Shown: positions 16,002-25,567, counted from the stretch's first letter. The stretch is DNA of 64,000 nucleotides from Marinomonas algicola (GCF_014805825.1 NZ_CP061941.1:868001-932000); one strand, 5' to 3'. Notes: generated by a model from the letters alone, not told the origin. A program made the numbers and translations.

Positions 16002-16705
16002 TGCAACATAACATAAACACCTCTGGTTCGGACATTAAAAAGACTTTGGGTTTAGTGATTTTTGATTGTGATGGTGTCTTGGTAGACAGTGAGATCTTGT
16101 CTATTGATGCGTTACATAAGCTGATTCTTCAGGAAGGAGGAACGCTTTCTAATGAAGAGGTCGTTGAGCAATTTCAAGGTCGCAGTATGAAGTCGGCACG
16201 AGAGGATTTATTGGCTTCTCAAGGCGTTACTTTTACCGAAGATGCTTTGAAGGAAATGAATGCGAAGTTATTCGAACGTTTTCGACAGGAGCTTCAACCT
16301 GTTCAGGGGGTAGCTGAGTTTATTGACTCATTAAGTCTGCCAATTTGTGTAGCGTCGTCCTCGCACCCTGAAAGAATCGATGTGAGTTTAACTGCGACGA
16401 ATCTTAAGCATTACTTTGTCGATAAAGTCTTTTCATCAACCATGGTAAAAAATGGCAAGCCGGCACCTGATTTATTTCTATTCGCCGCGGAGAAAATGGG
16501 GGTTTCAGCTGATAATGCATTAGTCATCGAAGACAGTCCTGCTGGTGTGCTAGCGGCACGTCGAGCTGGTATGTTGTGTATAGGACTCACCGCAGGTTCT
16601 CATGCAAAGCATGCTAGTCAGCGCCAAAAGTTAATGGATGCCGGCGCTAACTGGGTGGTTGATAGTTATCAGGAAGCGATCGATATTATTCATCTATATT
16701 CTTAA
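15998..16705 (+). CDS. HAD-family sugar-phosphate phosphatase / beta-phosphoglucomutase-like
   Basis: 235 residues, HAD subfamily I with alpha-helical cap. Motif I is FDCDGVLVDSE (about residues 22-32), motif II the Ser in CVASSSHPERI, motif III Lys in KNGKPAPDLF, and motif IV VIEDSPAGVLAA. Relatives dephosphorylate sugar or sugar-alcohol phosphates. The old coupling with an FGGY kinase suggests a role in pentose/polyol metabolism, but with the kinase broken this is inference. It has lost its original promoter context and may be poorly expressed. Confidence 0.85.
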   Translation: MMQHNINTSGSDIKKTLGLVIFDCDGVLVDSEILSIDALHKLILQEGGTLSNEEVVEQFQGRSMKSAREDLLASQGVTFTEDALKEMNAKLFERFRQELQPVQGVAEFIDSLSLPICVASSSHPERIDVSLTATNLKHYFVDKVFSSTMVKNGKPAPDLFLFAAEKMGVSADNALVIEDSPAGVLAARRAGMLCIGLTAGSHAKHASQRQKLMDAGANWVVDSYQEAIDIIHLYS

Positions 16706-16899
16706 ATTTGCTTAGGCCAAGACGGCATTGTCTCATTCGTATGGAAGAGGCTCTATGATTCAAAAAAGGTTGAATGGAGTGGTCTTGGTTTATTATAGAA
16801 TTAGGTTTTAGGCTTGATTTTTTGTGAAAAATTAAAAATTATCATTAAAATTCAGAGTGTTATATCCTATTTTATAAAACCAGTAATAAGGCAGACACT

Positions 16900-18114
16900 G
16901 TGATTGAACTGCATTCACACAAAGATTTATCCCGTTTGAAGCGCCTTGCTTTATCGTCTCAGGGGTTGTTGCAAGCAAAGCCGTTTGGTAGCGGATTATC
17001 AGGAGCACGAAAGGCGATTGCTCATTTAGGTTATGTGCAGATTGATACTATCTCTGTGGTAGAGAGGGCCCATCATCATGTTTTGCATTCAAGAGTTCCC
17101 AGTTTTGATCCGTCTATGGTCAATCAACTGGTTGTGTCGGGGGAGGTGTTTGAATATTGGTCTCATGCGGCGGCTTTTTTACCCATAGACGACTTTCGCT
17201 TTTCCCTACCTTATAAAAACGCCATTAAAAGCGGTCAAGTACATTGGTATAAAAATCCAGACCAAAAACTTATGGGGCAATTGCTCGCTCGAATTCGCTC
17301 TGAAGGACCGTTGCGTTCTCGAGATGTGGACGCAAAAAATAATAACCGAAAAGGGGGATGGTGGGACTGGAAACCTGCAAAAAAAGCCCTAGAGCAGCTC
17401 TATATGCAAGGCGATTTGATGGTTTGTGGTCGTGAGAGTTTTCAAAAAACCTATGACTTGACTGAGCGAGTTTTACCGTCTCATATTGATTCAGCCATAC
17501 CCAGTATGGAAGAATTTGCCAAACACCTTATTGATCAACAGCTGCGTTGCTATGGTTTGGTCTCTATAAAAAGTGTGACCTATTTGCGCCGTAATATCGA
17601 ACTGCGTAAAGCGGTAAAGAACCTAGTGGAAGGAGGCGTCGCCCAAGGTACTTTAGAACGGATAAAAATCGCTAATGGTGATGTATTCTTTATGCGTTCC
17701 GGTGCGTTAGACCGAACCCCGAGATTGAATAATCGGTTATCGATTTTATCTCCTTTTGATAACAGTGTTATTCAAAGAGATCGATTAAAAAGCCTGTTTG
17801 AATTTGATTATCAGATCGAATGTTATGTGCCTGAGCTTAAACGCCAGTATGGGTATTTTTGTTTGCCTTTGCTGTTCCGAGGTGAGTTTATTGGACGAAT
17901 GGATTGCAAAGCGCATCGCAAAGAAGGTTGTTTAGAGATCAAATCTTTATACATAGAGAAAACGAAAATCGTTGATGAGCTTATGATGTCGGCTTTTGTC
18001 GACGCCATTGATACGTTTCGTATTTTCCAGCAGTGTGACTCTGTTGTGCTTTCTAATATTTCCCCGAAACCGCTTATGCAACCCTTTCAAGCGGCACTGA
18101 AAACACGCTATTAA
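16900..18114 (+). CDS. YcaQ/AlkZ-like DNA glycosylase (winged-helix)
   Basis: 404 residues of the HTH_42 family, which includes YcaQ/AlkX, glycosylases that unhook DNA interstrand crosslinks and bulky alkyl adducts. The catalytic QxD motif is visible as YVQIDTISVVERAHH (near residues 48-62), followed by the conserved EYWSHAAAFLP. Late in the protein lie the LSPFDNSVIQRDR and YVPELKRQYGYFCLPLLF blocks typical of the family. Start is a GTG at 16900; the sequence just upstream is AT-rich. A second alkylation glycosylase lies 2.8 kb away. Confidence 0.85.
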   Translation: MIELHSHKDLSRLKRLALSSQGLLQAKPFGSGLSGARKAIAHLGYVQIDTISVVERAHHHVLHSRVPSFDPSMVNQLVVSGEVFEYWSHAAAFLPIDDFRFSLPYKNAIKSGQVHWYKNPDQKLMGQLLARIRSEGPLRSRDVDAKNNNRKGGWWDWKPAKKALEQLYMQGDLMVCGRESFQKTYDLTERVLPSHIDSAIPSMEEFAKHLIDQQLRCYGLVSIKSVTYLRRNIELRKAVKNLVEGGVAQGTLERIKIANGDVFFMRSGALDRTPRLNNRLSILSPFDNSVIQRDRLKSLFEFDYQIECYVPELKRQYGYFCLPLLFRGEFIGRMDCKAHRKEGCLEIKSLYIEKTKIVDELMMSAFVDAIDTFRIFQQCDSVVLSNISPKPLMQPFQAALKTRY

Positions 18115-18139
18115 ATAAGTGAGTTGGCTCGCGAATACC

Positions 18140-18598
18140 TCATAGCAGAAGTTCTGTTGTTGATTTGACTGTGCGCAGCGATACTGATGTTTGGAATTTT
18201 CGAATGTTCGTGTCTGTGTGGAGCACTTGGTCGACAAAGCATTCGAAGGCCTGCATGTCAGGCACCATCACTACCATAAAAAAATCGTAACTTCCTGTTA
18301 TTTGATAGCAGTGTTTTATTTCTGGAACTTGGCTCACGACTTTTTTAAACGCGTCATACACATCCTTTCGATCTCGTTCCATTTCTACTGAAACCAGTAA
18401 AGTCAGTTTATTACCGGTTAATTCTGGATTTAGTATAGAGACGTCGTTAATTATAATGTTCTCGTCTCTGAGACGTTTCACTCTTTTATGACAAGCGGGC
18501 GGTGACAAGCCAACTTCCTCTGCTAACTCCACGTTTGCAAGACGGTTATTGCGTTGCAAAATGGTTAAAATTTTTCGGTCGATATTGTCTAATTCCAC
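18140..18598 (-). CDS. Lrp/AsnC-family transcriptional regulator
   Basis: 152 residues: N-terminal winged HTH (NRLANVELAEEVGLSPPACH, KRVKRLRDENII) and C-terminal RAM ligand domain (TLLVSVEMERD, ITGSYDFFMVVMVPD). Such regulators respond to amino acids. It diverges from the Gate-domain membrane protein gene at 18745, with about 145 bp of AT-rich sequence between, so it likely controls that gene and itself. Confidence 0.92.
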   Translation of the reverse strand: MELDNIDRKILTILQRNNRLANVELAEEVGLSPPACHKRVKRLRDENIIINDVSILNPELTGNKLTLLVSVEMERDRKDVYDAFKKVVSQVPEIKHCYQITGSYDFFMVVMVPDMQAFECFVDQVLHTDTNIRKFQTSVSLRTVKSTTELLL

Positions 18599-18744
18599 AG
18601 ATTTCTCATTTTATGATTTATTACGATATATATTTCCCTAAACTGTAATCTTTTGAAATAAGCATTTAATTTAGTGATTATATTTAACGACATATTTCTT
18701 ATTATGTACATATACTACTCGAATTATCTTTGTGGAGTAGAGAG

Positions 18745-19710
18745 ATGCATAAATATATTAGCCTTCTATTTAAAGGGCTATGGCAAGAAATTGTCAGTGT
18801 TACCTGGACGCTTTTCAAAATAATGATACCGATGATTATCGTCATCAAATTAATAGAAGAGTTTGGTGGGATCGTGTTACTGAGCCAATGGCTGACACCC
18901 GTGATGTCCTTGGTGGGATTGCCGAGTGAAATGGGTTTGGTGTGGGCGACAACGCTAATAACGAACATATACGCTGGGTTATTGGTCTTTATGAGTGCAG
19001 AGGTGGACTTAACTGTAGCGCAGGTTTCGATTCTAGGAACCCTAATGTTGATTGCTCATGGTCTGCCAATTGAAGTTGCCATTGCGAAAAAAGCGGGTGT
19101 TGGTATTGTGATGACACTCGCCATTCGCATCGGGGGAAGCCTGTTAATGGCTTGGATTCTTCATCATATCTATCAAGCTGGAGACTTTCTGAATTATCCA
19201 GCTAAATCCGCGTGGTCGAATATGGCGGCAAGTGACCCAAGTTATATGGAGTGGGCCATTGATCAAGTAAAGAGCCTTGTTATGATCTTTGCGATTATCG
19301 CTGTACTGATTACCTTCTTGCGTATTTTGAAATTGCTTGGTATTGAAAAGCTGATGGGGATAATACTCAAGCCAGTTCTTGCTTTGCTAGGTATTAGCCG
19401 AGACGCGACAAATTTGACCGTAGTGGGTATTACCTTAGGTCTGTCTTTCGGCGGTGGCCTATTGATTAATGAGGCAAAGCAAGGACATATTTCACCAAGA
19501 GATATTTTTGTCTCAATTATGCTTTTAAATCTGCTTCATAGCCTAATAGAGGATACCTTACTGATACTGTTAATTGGGGCTGACTTCACCACGATTTTTT
19601 GGGGACGGATTGCCTTTTCTATAACGGTTATTAGTCTGTTAGTGTTGGTGGTTAATCGGATAGATGAAGCAACATGTCGTAAGTATTTTTATCAAAAGCT
19701 AAGTGATTAA
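18745..19710 (+). CDS. Nucleoside-recognition (Gate) domain membrane protein
   Basis: 321-residue integral membrane protein with about eight helices and two Gate-type repeats (PMIIVIKLIEEFGGIVLLS; later VVGITLGLSFGGGLLINEA). The family is related to SpmA/SpmB and NupC gate domains; substrate is unknown. Start ATG 18745 has GGAGTAGAGAG upstream; the alternative upstream GTG includes that site. The divergent Lrp regulator suggests an amino-acid or dipeptide-related transport role, as inference. Confidence 0.8.
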   Translation: MHKYISLLFKGLWQEIVSVTWTLFKIMIPMIIVIKLIEEFGGIVLLSQWLTPVMSLVGLPSEMGLVWATTLITNIYAGLLVFMSAEVDLTVAQVSILGTLMLIAHGLPIEVAIAKKAGVGIVMTLAIRIGGSLLMAWILHHIYQAGDFLNYPAKSAWSNMAASDPSYMEWAIDQVKSLVMIFAIIAVLITFLRILKLLGIEKLMGIILKPVLALLGISRDATNLTVVGITLGLSFGGGLLINEAKQGHISPRDIFVSIMLLNLLHSLIEDTLLILLIGADFTTIFWGRIAFSITVISLLVLVVNRIDEATCRKYFYQKLSD

Positions 19711-19731
19711 TAGGAATTGATACCGCGTGAT

Positions 19732-20874
19732 TTAAAACGATTTCTTAAGAAAAAAATGAAACGCAGAAGTGGCAACTGATACCCCGTTGATGATTATTTC
19801 AATGGTGTGTTGACCAGAATAATAGATTCGAGTTGTCACTTTTTTGAAAGGATGTCGTTTAGTAACGTTAAGCGTTTTCCCCGCTTCAAGAGTCATTGTT
19901 TTACCTTTAAATACTTTGGGTGACGTGGAACCATTTTTCTTTTGGTGATGAATAATGTAATCGATCATCAAAGACTGATTCTTAGCTGAACTCGATGTAA
20001 GGCTTAATTCAAATTCCAAATGTTCATTTAGATACACTTCGGGTGTCCTGATTGTCAGTTTAGTATTTTCTATTTGTGGTGGTAGGTAACCGAAGGCTTG
20101 TAACGCTATTGGATGGCTTTGTTTTAGCAGTGTGCGACATGCATGACGAATGAGTTTTCTGCGTTTTTCGTCTGCATCGGCCATCCATTTAATAGCAATG
20201 CCCGCTACCAGATCAGGATGATCTTTGGCTATGTCATTAAGGTTGTTGGCAACGGAGCGTCGCACGTATTCTTCCTCGTCGTCTTTTAATGTTTCGAGTA
20301 ATTCGATGACAGGAGTTGGGTCCATTATGAATTCGGGTAATTGCATGGCCCAAGGGAGGCGAGGACGAAGACCTTCAGATACTAGTCGACGAACATGATG
20401 ATTTTCATCCCTTGTCCATTGTTTCAAGGTCGCTAAGGTTTTCGCTTTATTGTCTGACAGTAAAAAATAACGAATGCCGAATTCAGATGAAAATCGTTTG
20501 GTCATTTCTTTTAATAATGTCATGGATAAATCTGGGTGGCTTTGGCCATATAAACCGACATAATCTGCCATCGGCATAATTGCCCAACCGACAATGCCTT
20601 CCTCATTGGGCGTTAACCCATAAATGTCGTCATTGGTGTAAGGGCGTAAACTGGCTAACAGAATATCAGCCGCTAAAACGAAATCATCGGGCAAATTGCG
20701 CCACATGGCGTCAGTGATTTGTTTAGACCGCTCTTTTAATTCTAAATGGGCAAGGTCATTCTTTGCATATTCAAGGAAACTAATCTGATCAAAACCCGTC
20801 CAAGCCGCGTAAAAATGACTCGCCATAGAGTCGATTACTTGAGGATTGAATTTATCTTTAAAAAGCTCTGACAT
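19732..20874 (-). CDS. alkC: AlkC-type DNA alkylation repair glycosylase
   Basis: 380 residues: all-helical HEAT-like repeats (residues ~1-270) containing VRRLVSEGLRPRLPWAM and EEYVRRSVANNLNDIAKDHP, typical of AlkC/AlkD folds, followed by a beta-rich C-terminal domain (~280-380) resembling the Ig-like domain that distinguishes AlkC from AlkD. AlkC excises 3-methyladenine and related N-alkyl bases. Start ATG 20874 preferred over a TTG at 20907. The gene diverges from a small XRE regulator. Confidence 0.82.
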   Translation of the reverse strand: MSELFKDKFNPQVIDSMASHFYAAWTGFDQISFLEYAKNDLAHLELKERSKQITDAMWRNLPDDFVLAADILLASLRPYTNDDIYGLTPNEEGIVGWAIMPMADYVGLYGQSHPDLSMTLLKEMTKRFSSEFGIRYFLLSDNKAKTLATLKQWTRDENHHVRRLVSEGLRPRLPWAMQLPEFIMDPTPVIELLETLKDDEEEYVRRSVANNLNDIAKDHPDLVAGIAIKWMADADEKRRKLIRHACRTLLKQSHPIALQAFGYLPPQIENTKLTIRTPEVYLNEHLEFELSLTSSSAKNQSLMIDYIIHHQKKNGSTSPKVFKGKTMTLEAGKTLNVTKRHPFKKVTTRIYYSGQHTIEIIINGVSVATSAFHFFLKKSF

Positions 20875-20925
20875 GAGATCCAGCCTTATGCATTTGAATG
20901 TAAGCAAGGATTATAGACAAAGCGA

Positions 20926-21189
20926 ATGACAGATTCTGGCAGTAGGTCGTTTTTATTCATACATTCGCGCTTATCTTATTCGTTTAGTTCAAGAGAAAAA
21001 GACGAAAGATGTAAGGTTAAATGGTCTCAAGAAGAGCTTGGCAGATTGCTTGGCGTATCGCGACAAGCGATTAATGCCATAGAGCGGGAGAAACACGATC
21101 CATCGTTACAATTGGCCTTTACCATTTCTAAGGTATTTAACTTACCAATAGAAGCCATTTTCATGCCTACCAACTTAGAGCCTAAATAA
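20926..21189 (+). CDS. XRE-family HTH regulator with odd N terminus
   Basis: The last ~60 residues are a standard small XRE regulator: KWSQEELGRLLGVSRQAINA, IEREKHDPSLQLAFTISK and the C-terminal IEAIFMP. The family is normally 65-70 residues and begins about 8-10 residues before WSQ; here the only in-frame ATG is at 20926, adding an atypical Ser/Phe-rich leader (MTDSGSRSFLFIHSRLSYSF) with no good ribosome site. The true start may be non-ATG, or the 5' end is damaged. Confidence 0.6.
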   Translation: MTDSGSRSFLFIHSRLSYSFSSREKDERCKVKWSQEELGRLLGVSRQAINAIEREKHDPSLQLAFTISKVFNLPIEAIFMPTNLEPK

Positions 21190-21428
21190 ACGTTATTTCT
21201 TTTTTATGTTATTTATTTATCACACAGTTTTTTTTTGATTAATCCTTATCTTTGCGATGTTTAACTTTTCTCTAGTTTTGTCCGGTATTCATAAAATCAA
21301 TAAAAGGTTTCACTAGGTGAAACCTATTGTTTTAAGTGTAAACAATCTTGTTATTCTACAAACGTTCTAAAAAATAATTATTAAAAAAGGGCGTTTTATT
21401 ATGATAAAAGCACCGTAATTTACTAGCA

Positions 21429-22415
21429 ATGAGCCTAAGTGCTCCATTTTTATTTGCTCCATTAGCGTCTGCAGCTGACGATTCTGGTGTTGTTGTGAAT
21501 AAACCTAATGTTACCTTTTTTACTAGCTTAGGTGCATTAAGTGTAGAGGATAAAGACTTTGATCCTGAAGTCTTCGAGAGTGAAGTAGGCTTGAAAGGTG
21601 TCGTCAAAAGTGATGACTTTACAATGGTTTACAACCTAACAGCTGATTTTTCTGATGCGATTAACAGCCGGGATACAAATGGTCCAGAAGCGGAAGGTGA
21701 TATACATGTTAAGGAAGCGAACGTTGTTTTCCCAACCTCCTATGGTGCCTTTGTTATAGCGCCAAGAATCACCAGTGGGCAAAATAGAGAGCTGTATTCC
21801 AATGTTGATTTGTTTGAATACAATGAAGCACATTCTGGTTCTGTTGCACCAACTGGTAATACTTTATATGGCCAGCCTGCTGAAGGTGATGACGTACTGG
21901 CATGGGCATCACCTAAGTTTATGGGGGTTAAGCTTGTGCTAGCCACAATCTCTTTAGATGAAGATAATGGCGAAGACATGGATGCTCAGGCTTATCGTTT
22001 TATCTATGATGATGGTAAGTTGAACTTAGGCGCGGGTCAGGTGATAGTAAATAAAAATACGCCACCAGCGGCTGCAAATCCGGCTGGATTAACCTACACA
22101 CGTTCGGCTCTTACAGCTGGTTATAAATTTGATAAGTTAGATTTAGGTGTTACTTATGAAATTAATGACGATACATTTGGACCAGCAGGGGATTACGATA
22201 CATTGGGTATCGCAGCCCGTTACCACCTAAATAATGGCTATTCAATTGCGGCGGCTCATTACAGCAAAGATTCAGAAGTTGATGCTAATGATAACGATGG
22301 GACGGTAATGCAAATCAAGAAGCAAGCCGGTAATAATATTGCGTTTTGGATCGAAGCGGCCGATTATGACAAAACACCAGATAATATTGCCGTGGGTGTG
22401 AATCTTAGATATTAA
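21429..22415 (+). CDS. Outer-membrane porin, signal peptide apparently frameshifted
   Basis: About 328 residues of porin: mature N terminus ADDSGVVVNKPNVTFF, repeated amphipathic beta strands, and a C-terminal NIAVGVNLRY with aromatic last residue. The ATG at 21429 has no ribosome site and leaves a signal peptide with no basic head. An AAGGG site precedes ATG 21401; removing one A from the AAAA at 21406-21409 would give MIKHRNLLAMSLSAPF, an ideal signal start. So the gene either carries a 1-nt insertion, or a sequence error. Ends at a strong terminator. Confidence 0.8.
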   Translation: MSLSAPFLFAPLASAADDSGVVVNKPNVTFFTSLGALSVEDKDFDPEVFESEVGLKGVVKSDDFTMVYNLTADFSDAINSRDTNGPEAEGDIHVKEANVVFPTSYGAFVIAPRITSGQNRELYSNVDLFEYNEAHSGSVAPTGNTLYGQPAEGDDVLAWASPKFMGVKLVLATISLDEDNGEDMDAQAYRFIYDDGKLNLGAGQVIVNKNTPPAAANPAGLTYTRSALTAGYKFDKLDLGVTYEINDDTFGPAGDYDTLGIAARYHLNNGYSIAAAHYSKDSEVDANDNDGTVMQIKKQAGNNIAFWIEAADYDKTPDNIAVGVNLRY

Positions 22416-22444
22416 TTTGTAATAAGATCATGTGATCTAAAGAT

Positions 22445-22488
22445 GGGCCGTTTAAGTATTATTCCCCTTTTACTTGAACGGCTCTTTT
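22445..22488 (+). terminator. Terminator after the porin gene
   Basis: GGGCCGTTTAAGT at 22445-22457 pairs with ACTTGAACGGCTC at about 22472-22484 (one or two G-T pairs), followed by TTTTG. Confidence 0.75.
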
Positions 22489-22594
22489 GATTATCTAAAA
22501 AAATATGAGTACATCCTTTTTTTTGAATGACTCTTCAGGCCATCAAGCGATTAGTATTAACCTTAATAATATTCAGGCATGACTGGTTAGCGAT

Positions 22595-23374
22595 ATGGTT
22601 AAAGCAATCGATTCTGTTACACGAGCAATGCAAGTGTTGGAAGTACTGCAAAAATCGTCCCCTCTTTCTCTTTCTGAGCTGCAGCGTAGTACAGGGATTA
22701 ACAAAGCAACCTTACTAAGAATTCTTAAAACACTCAGTTTGAGTGGGTGGGTAATAAGGTCTCTTAGTGAAAATAAATACAGTTTATCCTCTTCCATATT
22801 AGAAGACACGCCTCCAAAATCTCAAGAAGCGCGACTGGCTGAAGCGTCTGTTCAGGTGTTAGATGAATTATATCAAATGCTAAGATGTCCTTCTGATATC
22901 GCCATTCGGGATGAAGGGACAATGAGATTGATTGAAACCACCCGCAGTAGAACAGATTATATTGATAAGCGTCTATATAATGGATGTAAACCAACCTTTT
23001 TGTATTCAGGCGTTGGTCGATGTTATTTAGCTTTTTGCAGTCTTACTGAACAACAAAATATTATTAACCAGTTAAAAAAATCATCTGATAAACAAGGAAA
23101 GTTAGCGCATGATACAATTTGGTTGAACCAGATGATAGCGCAAACGCGCGCTTTGGGTTATGGCGTTCGTCAATCATCTTACTATAATACTCGAACAACG
23201 ACGGGTGAGCTTTTGGAGTCCATTGCCGTACCCATTAAAGACCGAGTTGGAAATATCCTTGGTTGCCTTTCTGTTTCTTGGCCACAAGGTCGAGTTGAAA
23301 TCTCAAGTCTTGAAAAGAAGGTATTGCCTCATTTACAAAGAGCCGCCTTGCGCATTTCAGAACGTATGCCCTAA
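22595..23374 (+). CDS. IclR-family transcriptional regulator
   Basis: 259 residues: N-terminal winged HTH (AIDSVTRAMQVLEVLQKS, SELQRSTGINKATLLRILKT) and C-terminal IclR effector domain (YSGVGRCYLAF, TRALGYGVRQ, ESIAVPIKDRVGNILGCLSV). IclR proteins usually control small-molecule catabolism. No obvious catabolic operon is adjacent; the porin upstream and MFS gene convergent downstream are possible targets. Confidence 0.9.
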   Translation: MVKAIDSVTRAMQVLEVLQKSSPLSLSELQRSTGINKATLLRILKTLSLSGWVIRSLSENKYSLSSSILEDTPPKSQEARLAEASVQVLDELYQMLRCPSDIAIRDEGTMRLIETTRSRTDYIDKRLYNGCKPTFLYSGVGRCYLAFCSLTEQQNIINQLKKSSDKQGKLAHDTIWLNQMIAQTRALGYGVRQSSYYNTRTTTGELLESIAVPIKDRVGNILGCLSVSWPQGRVEISSLEKKVLPHLQRAALRISERMP

Positions 23375-23388
23375 TTCTAAACGCTAAT

Positions 23389-24570
23389 TTAAACACGTTT
23401 TTTTTGTCGTATTAAACTAAAACCAGCAAAAGCAACGGCCACCAAGACTAACCAAGATCCGATTACAACCCCCCTCCAGCCATTTGTTTGCCAAAATGGA
23501 TCAAGATAAAAACCACCAAGACTCGCGCCCAAATAATAAAACACCAGATACAATGAGGAGGCGCTGGCTTTTGCTTGTTTTGCGTGGCGACTAACATAGC
23601 TGCTGGCGGTGGAATGACAGAGAAAAAAGCCAAAACTGTTAATTAATAGACCGATAATAATAGCCATCAAAGAATTCCCTAAGGTCACCAGTGAGCCAAA
23701 GATAAAGATACAGGTCCCAAGAACCATAATGTTCTCCTGGTCCCATCGTTTTGCAAGCTTGCCAGATATGGCTGAACCCAGCGTTCCAGATAAGTAAGTT
23801 AAAAACAACAAGCCAACGTATTTAGCCGAAAGGTTATAAGGTTCTGCTTCGAGCACAAAGGTAACGTAACTGTATTGATTGATAAAAATAAAGAAACTAA
23901 AGCCACCGATCAAGTAGCAGGTTAATAGTCGATGGTTTTTTAGATGGCCTTTCATAGACATTAAAATATGGCCAATTCTTAATGTCTTAGGTGCGAAATG
24001 TTGAGACTGAGGTAAGAGGAAATAAAATGCCACTAAGCAAACAAGGCTAATGCTTCCCATCACAGCAAAGGTGGCCGATCGCCCTAACCATTCTCCAACA
24101 AAGCCACCAATTAATCGTCCTCCAATACCTCCTAAAGTGTTACCACTGATATAGAGGCCAACGGCTACCATTAACGCTTCAGGCGTATATTCGTCTCCTA
24201 AATACGCTACCGCCATAGCGGGTAAGCCAGCTAAGAAAAAGCCTTGTAGGGCACGCCAAGCTAATAAAGATTCATAACTTTGCACCCAGTATAAACACCA
24301 TGTAGTGACCGTGATTCCCGCCATGGTCATTAGCATAATGCCTTTACGGCCTAGAGCATCTGAAATGGGACCATAAAATAGTAAAGAAAATCCTAAGGTT
24401 AGAGTGGTAATAGTAAAGCTAGTACTAGCCTGTAACGGGCTAATGGAAAATTCGTTGGCAATCATGGGGAGTAAAGGTTGGGTGACGTACACATTTGCAA
24501 ACACCATAAAAGAGCCAATAACCAATGCAATAGTACCACGCCAAAATGCTGAACTGCCTACTTCGATCAC
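23389..24570 (-). CDS. MFS transporter (YnfM-like exporter)
   Basis: About 393 residues with twelve membrane helices. The N-terminal MFANVYVTQPLLPMIANEF and loop motif A-like GPISDALGRKGIMLM are typical of the YnfM/Bcr-type drug or arabinose exporters. GTG 24570 (with GGAG six nt upstream) is my preferred start over TTG 24597. It diverges from a LysR gene at 24686, the classic arrangement for a regulator and its target. Confidence 0.85.
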   Translation of the reverse strand: MIEVGSSAFWRGTIALVIGSFMVFANVYVTQPLLPMIANEFSISPLQASTSFTITTLTLGFSLLFYGPISDALGRKGIMLMTMAGITVTTWCLYWVQSYESLLAWRALQGFFLAGLPAMAVAYLGDEYTPEALMVAVGLYISGNTLGGIGGRLIGGFVGEWLGRSATFAVMGSISLVCLVAFYFLLPQSQHFAPKTLRIGHILMSMKGHLKNHRLLTCYLIGGFSFFIFINQYSYVTFVLEAEPYNLSAKYVGLLFLTYLSGTLGSAISGKLAKRWDQENIMVLGTCIFIFGSLVTLGNSLMAIIIGLLINSFGFFLCHSTASSYVSRHAKQAKASASSLYLVFYYLGASLGGFYLDPFWQTNGWRGVVIGSWLVLVAVAFAGFSLIRQKKRV

Positions 24571-24685
24571 GTCACACTCCAGTGGGGTAGAACCCAAAAG
24601 TAAAATTGATATTGTGAAGCCACTATACGCTTAGCTTATTTATCAATAAAATATATCTATTTTATACACTTCATAAGGGATATTG

Positions 24686-25567
24686 ATGGATATCAGGCCA
24701 TTGCGTTACTTTATCGCCATAGCTAAAACGGAAAGTTTTACTAAAGCCGCACAGCGGCTTGGAGTGGCACAACCTGCTGTTAGCATGGCGATTAAAAAGC
24801 TCGAAGCCGATTTAGGGTTGACACTTATCCACCGAGGAGATCGCCATATTGGACTGACAGATGAAGGAAAAAAGCTGTTTTTGCATGCCGAAAAAATCAT
24901 TAAAGCAACCGATGATGCCTTGCTAGAAATGAGTGAATTAAAAGGCCTAAGCCAAGGTGAAGTGCGCGTCGGTATTCCGAGTATGTTAGGTTCATATTAT
25001 TTCCCACCCATTTTAATGGCGTTCCGTCATCGTTATCCAACGATTATGCTCAAAGTAATTGAGGGGGGAACATGGCAACTACAAAAAATGCTAGAAAGTG
25101 GGGAATTGGATCTAAGTGTTATTGTCGCTGAAACCTTGCCAGATAGCTTGCAAACGCAAGCACTGATCCGAGAAGAAATGTTGGTCACAGTAGCAACAGA
25201 TCATGCTTTTAGTGCTTTAGATCGAGTCACTCCAGACGTGTTTTTTGAAGAAGAGTTGGTGATGTTTAAAGAGGGCTATTTTCACCGTCGTATTGTGGAT
25301 AAATTAGCGAAAGAGTGTAATAGAATCCCTAAAATAGGGTTTGAAACAAACTTAATACCTCTTATTAAATCCATCACTCAGCAAGGCTTTGGTATTTCTA
25401 CTTTACTGGCTATGGTTATTGACGACGATGATGAACTCATCACACGTTCCTTTGACCCGCCTATCTGGCTGGATCTTGGTATTGCATGGCGTAAAGACAG
25501 TTATCTTTCTAAAGCCAATCGTGCTTTTTTAGACTTTGTTAGTGAGCACGGTCGAGACAAACGATGA
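24686..25567 (+). CDS. LysR-family transcriptional regulator
   Basis: 293 residues: N-terminal HTH (LRYFIAIAKTESFTKAAQRL, VAQPAVSMAIKKLEADLG) and a periplasmic-binding-like effector domain (EVRVGIPSMLGSYYFPPIL). Start ATG 24686 has AAGGGA upstream. Divergent from the MFS exporter; the 115-bp gap would hold the shared operator (T-N11-A type), not pinned down here. Confidence 0.92.
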   Translation: MDIRPLRYFIAIAKTESFTKAAQRLGVAQPAVSMAIKKLEADLGLTLIHRGDRHIGLTDEGKKLFLHAEKIIKATDDALLEMSELKGLSQGEVRVGIPSMLGSYYFPPILMAFRHRYPTIMLKVIEGGTWQLQKMLESGELDLSVIVAETLPDSLQTQALIREEMLVTVATDHAFSALDRVTPDVFFEEELVMFKEGYFHRRIVDKLAKECNRIPKIGFETNLIPLIKSITQQGFGISTLLAMVIDDDDELITRSFDPPIWLDLGIAWRKDSYLSKANRAFLDFVSEHGRDKR

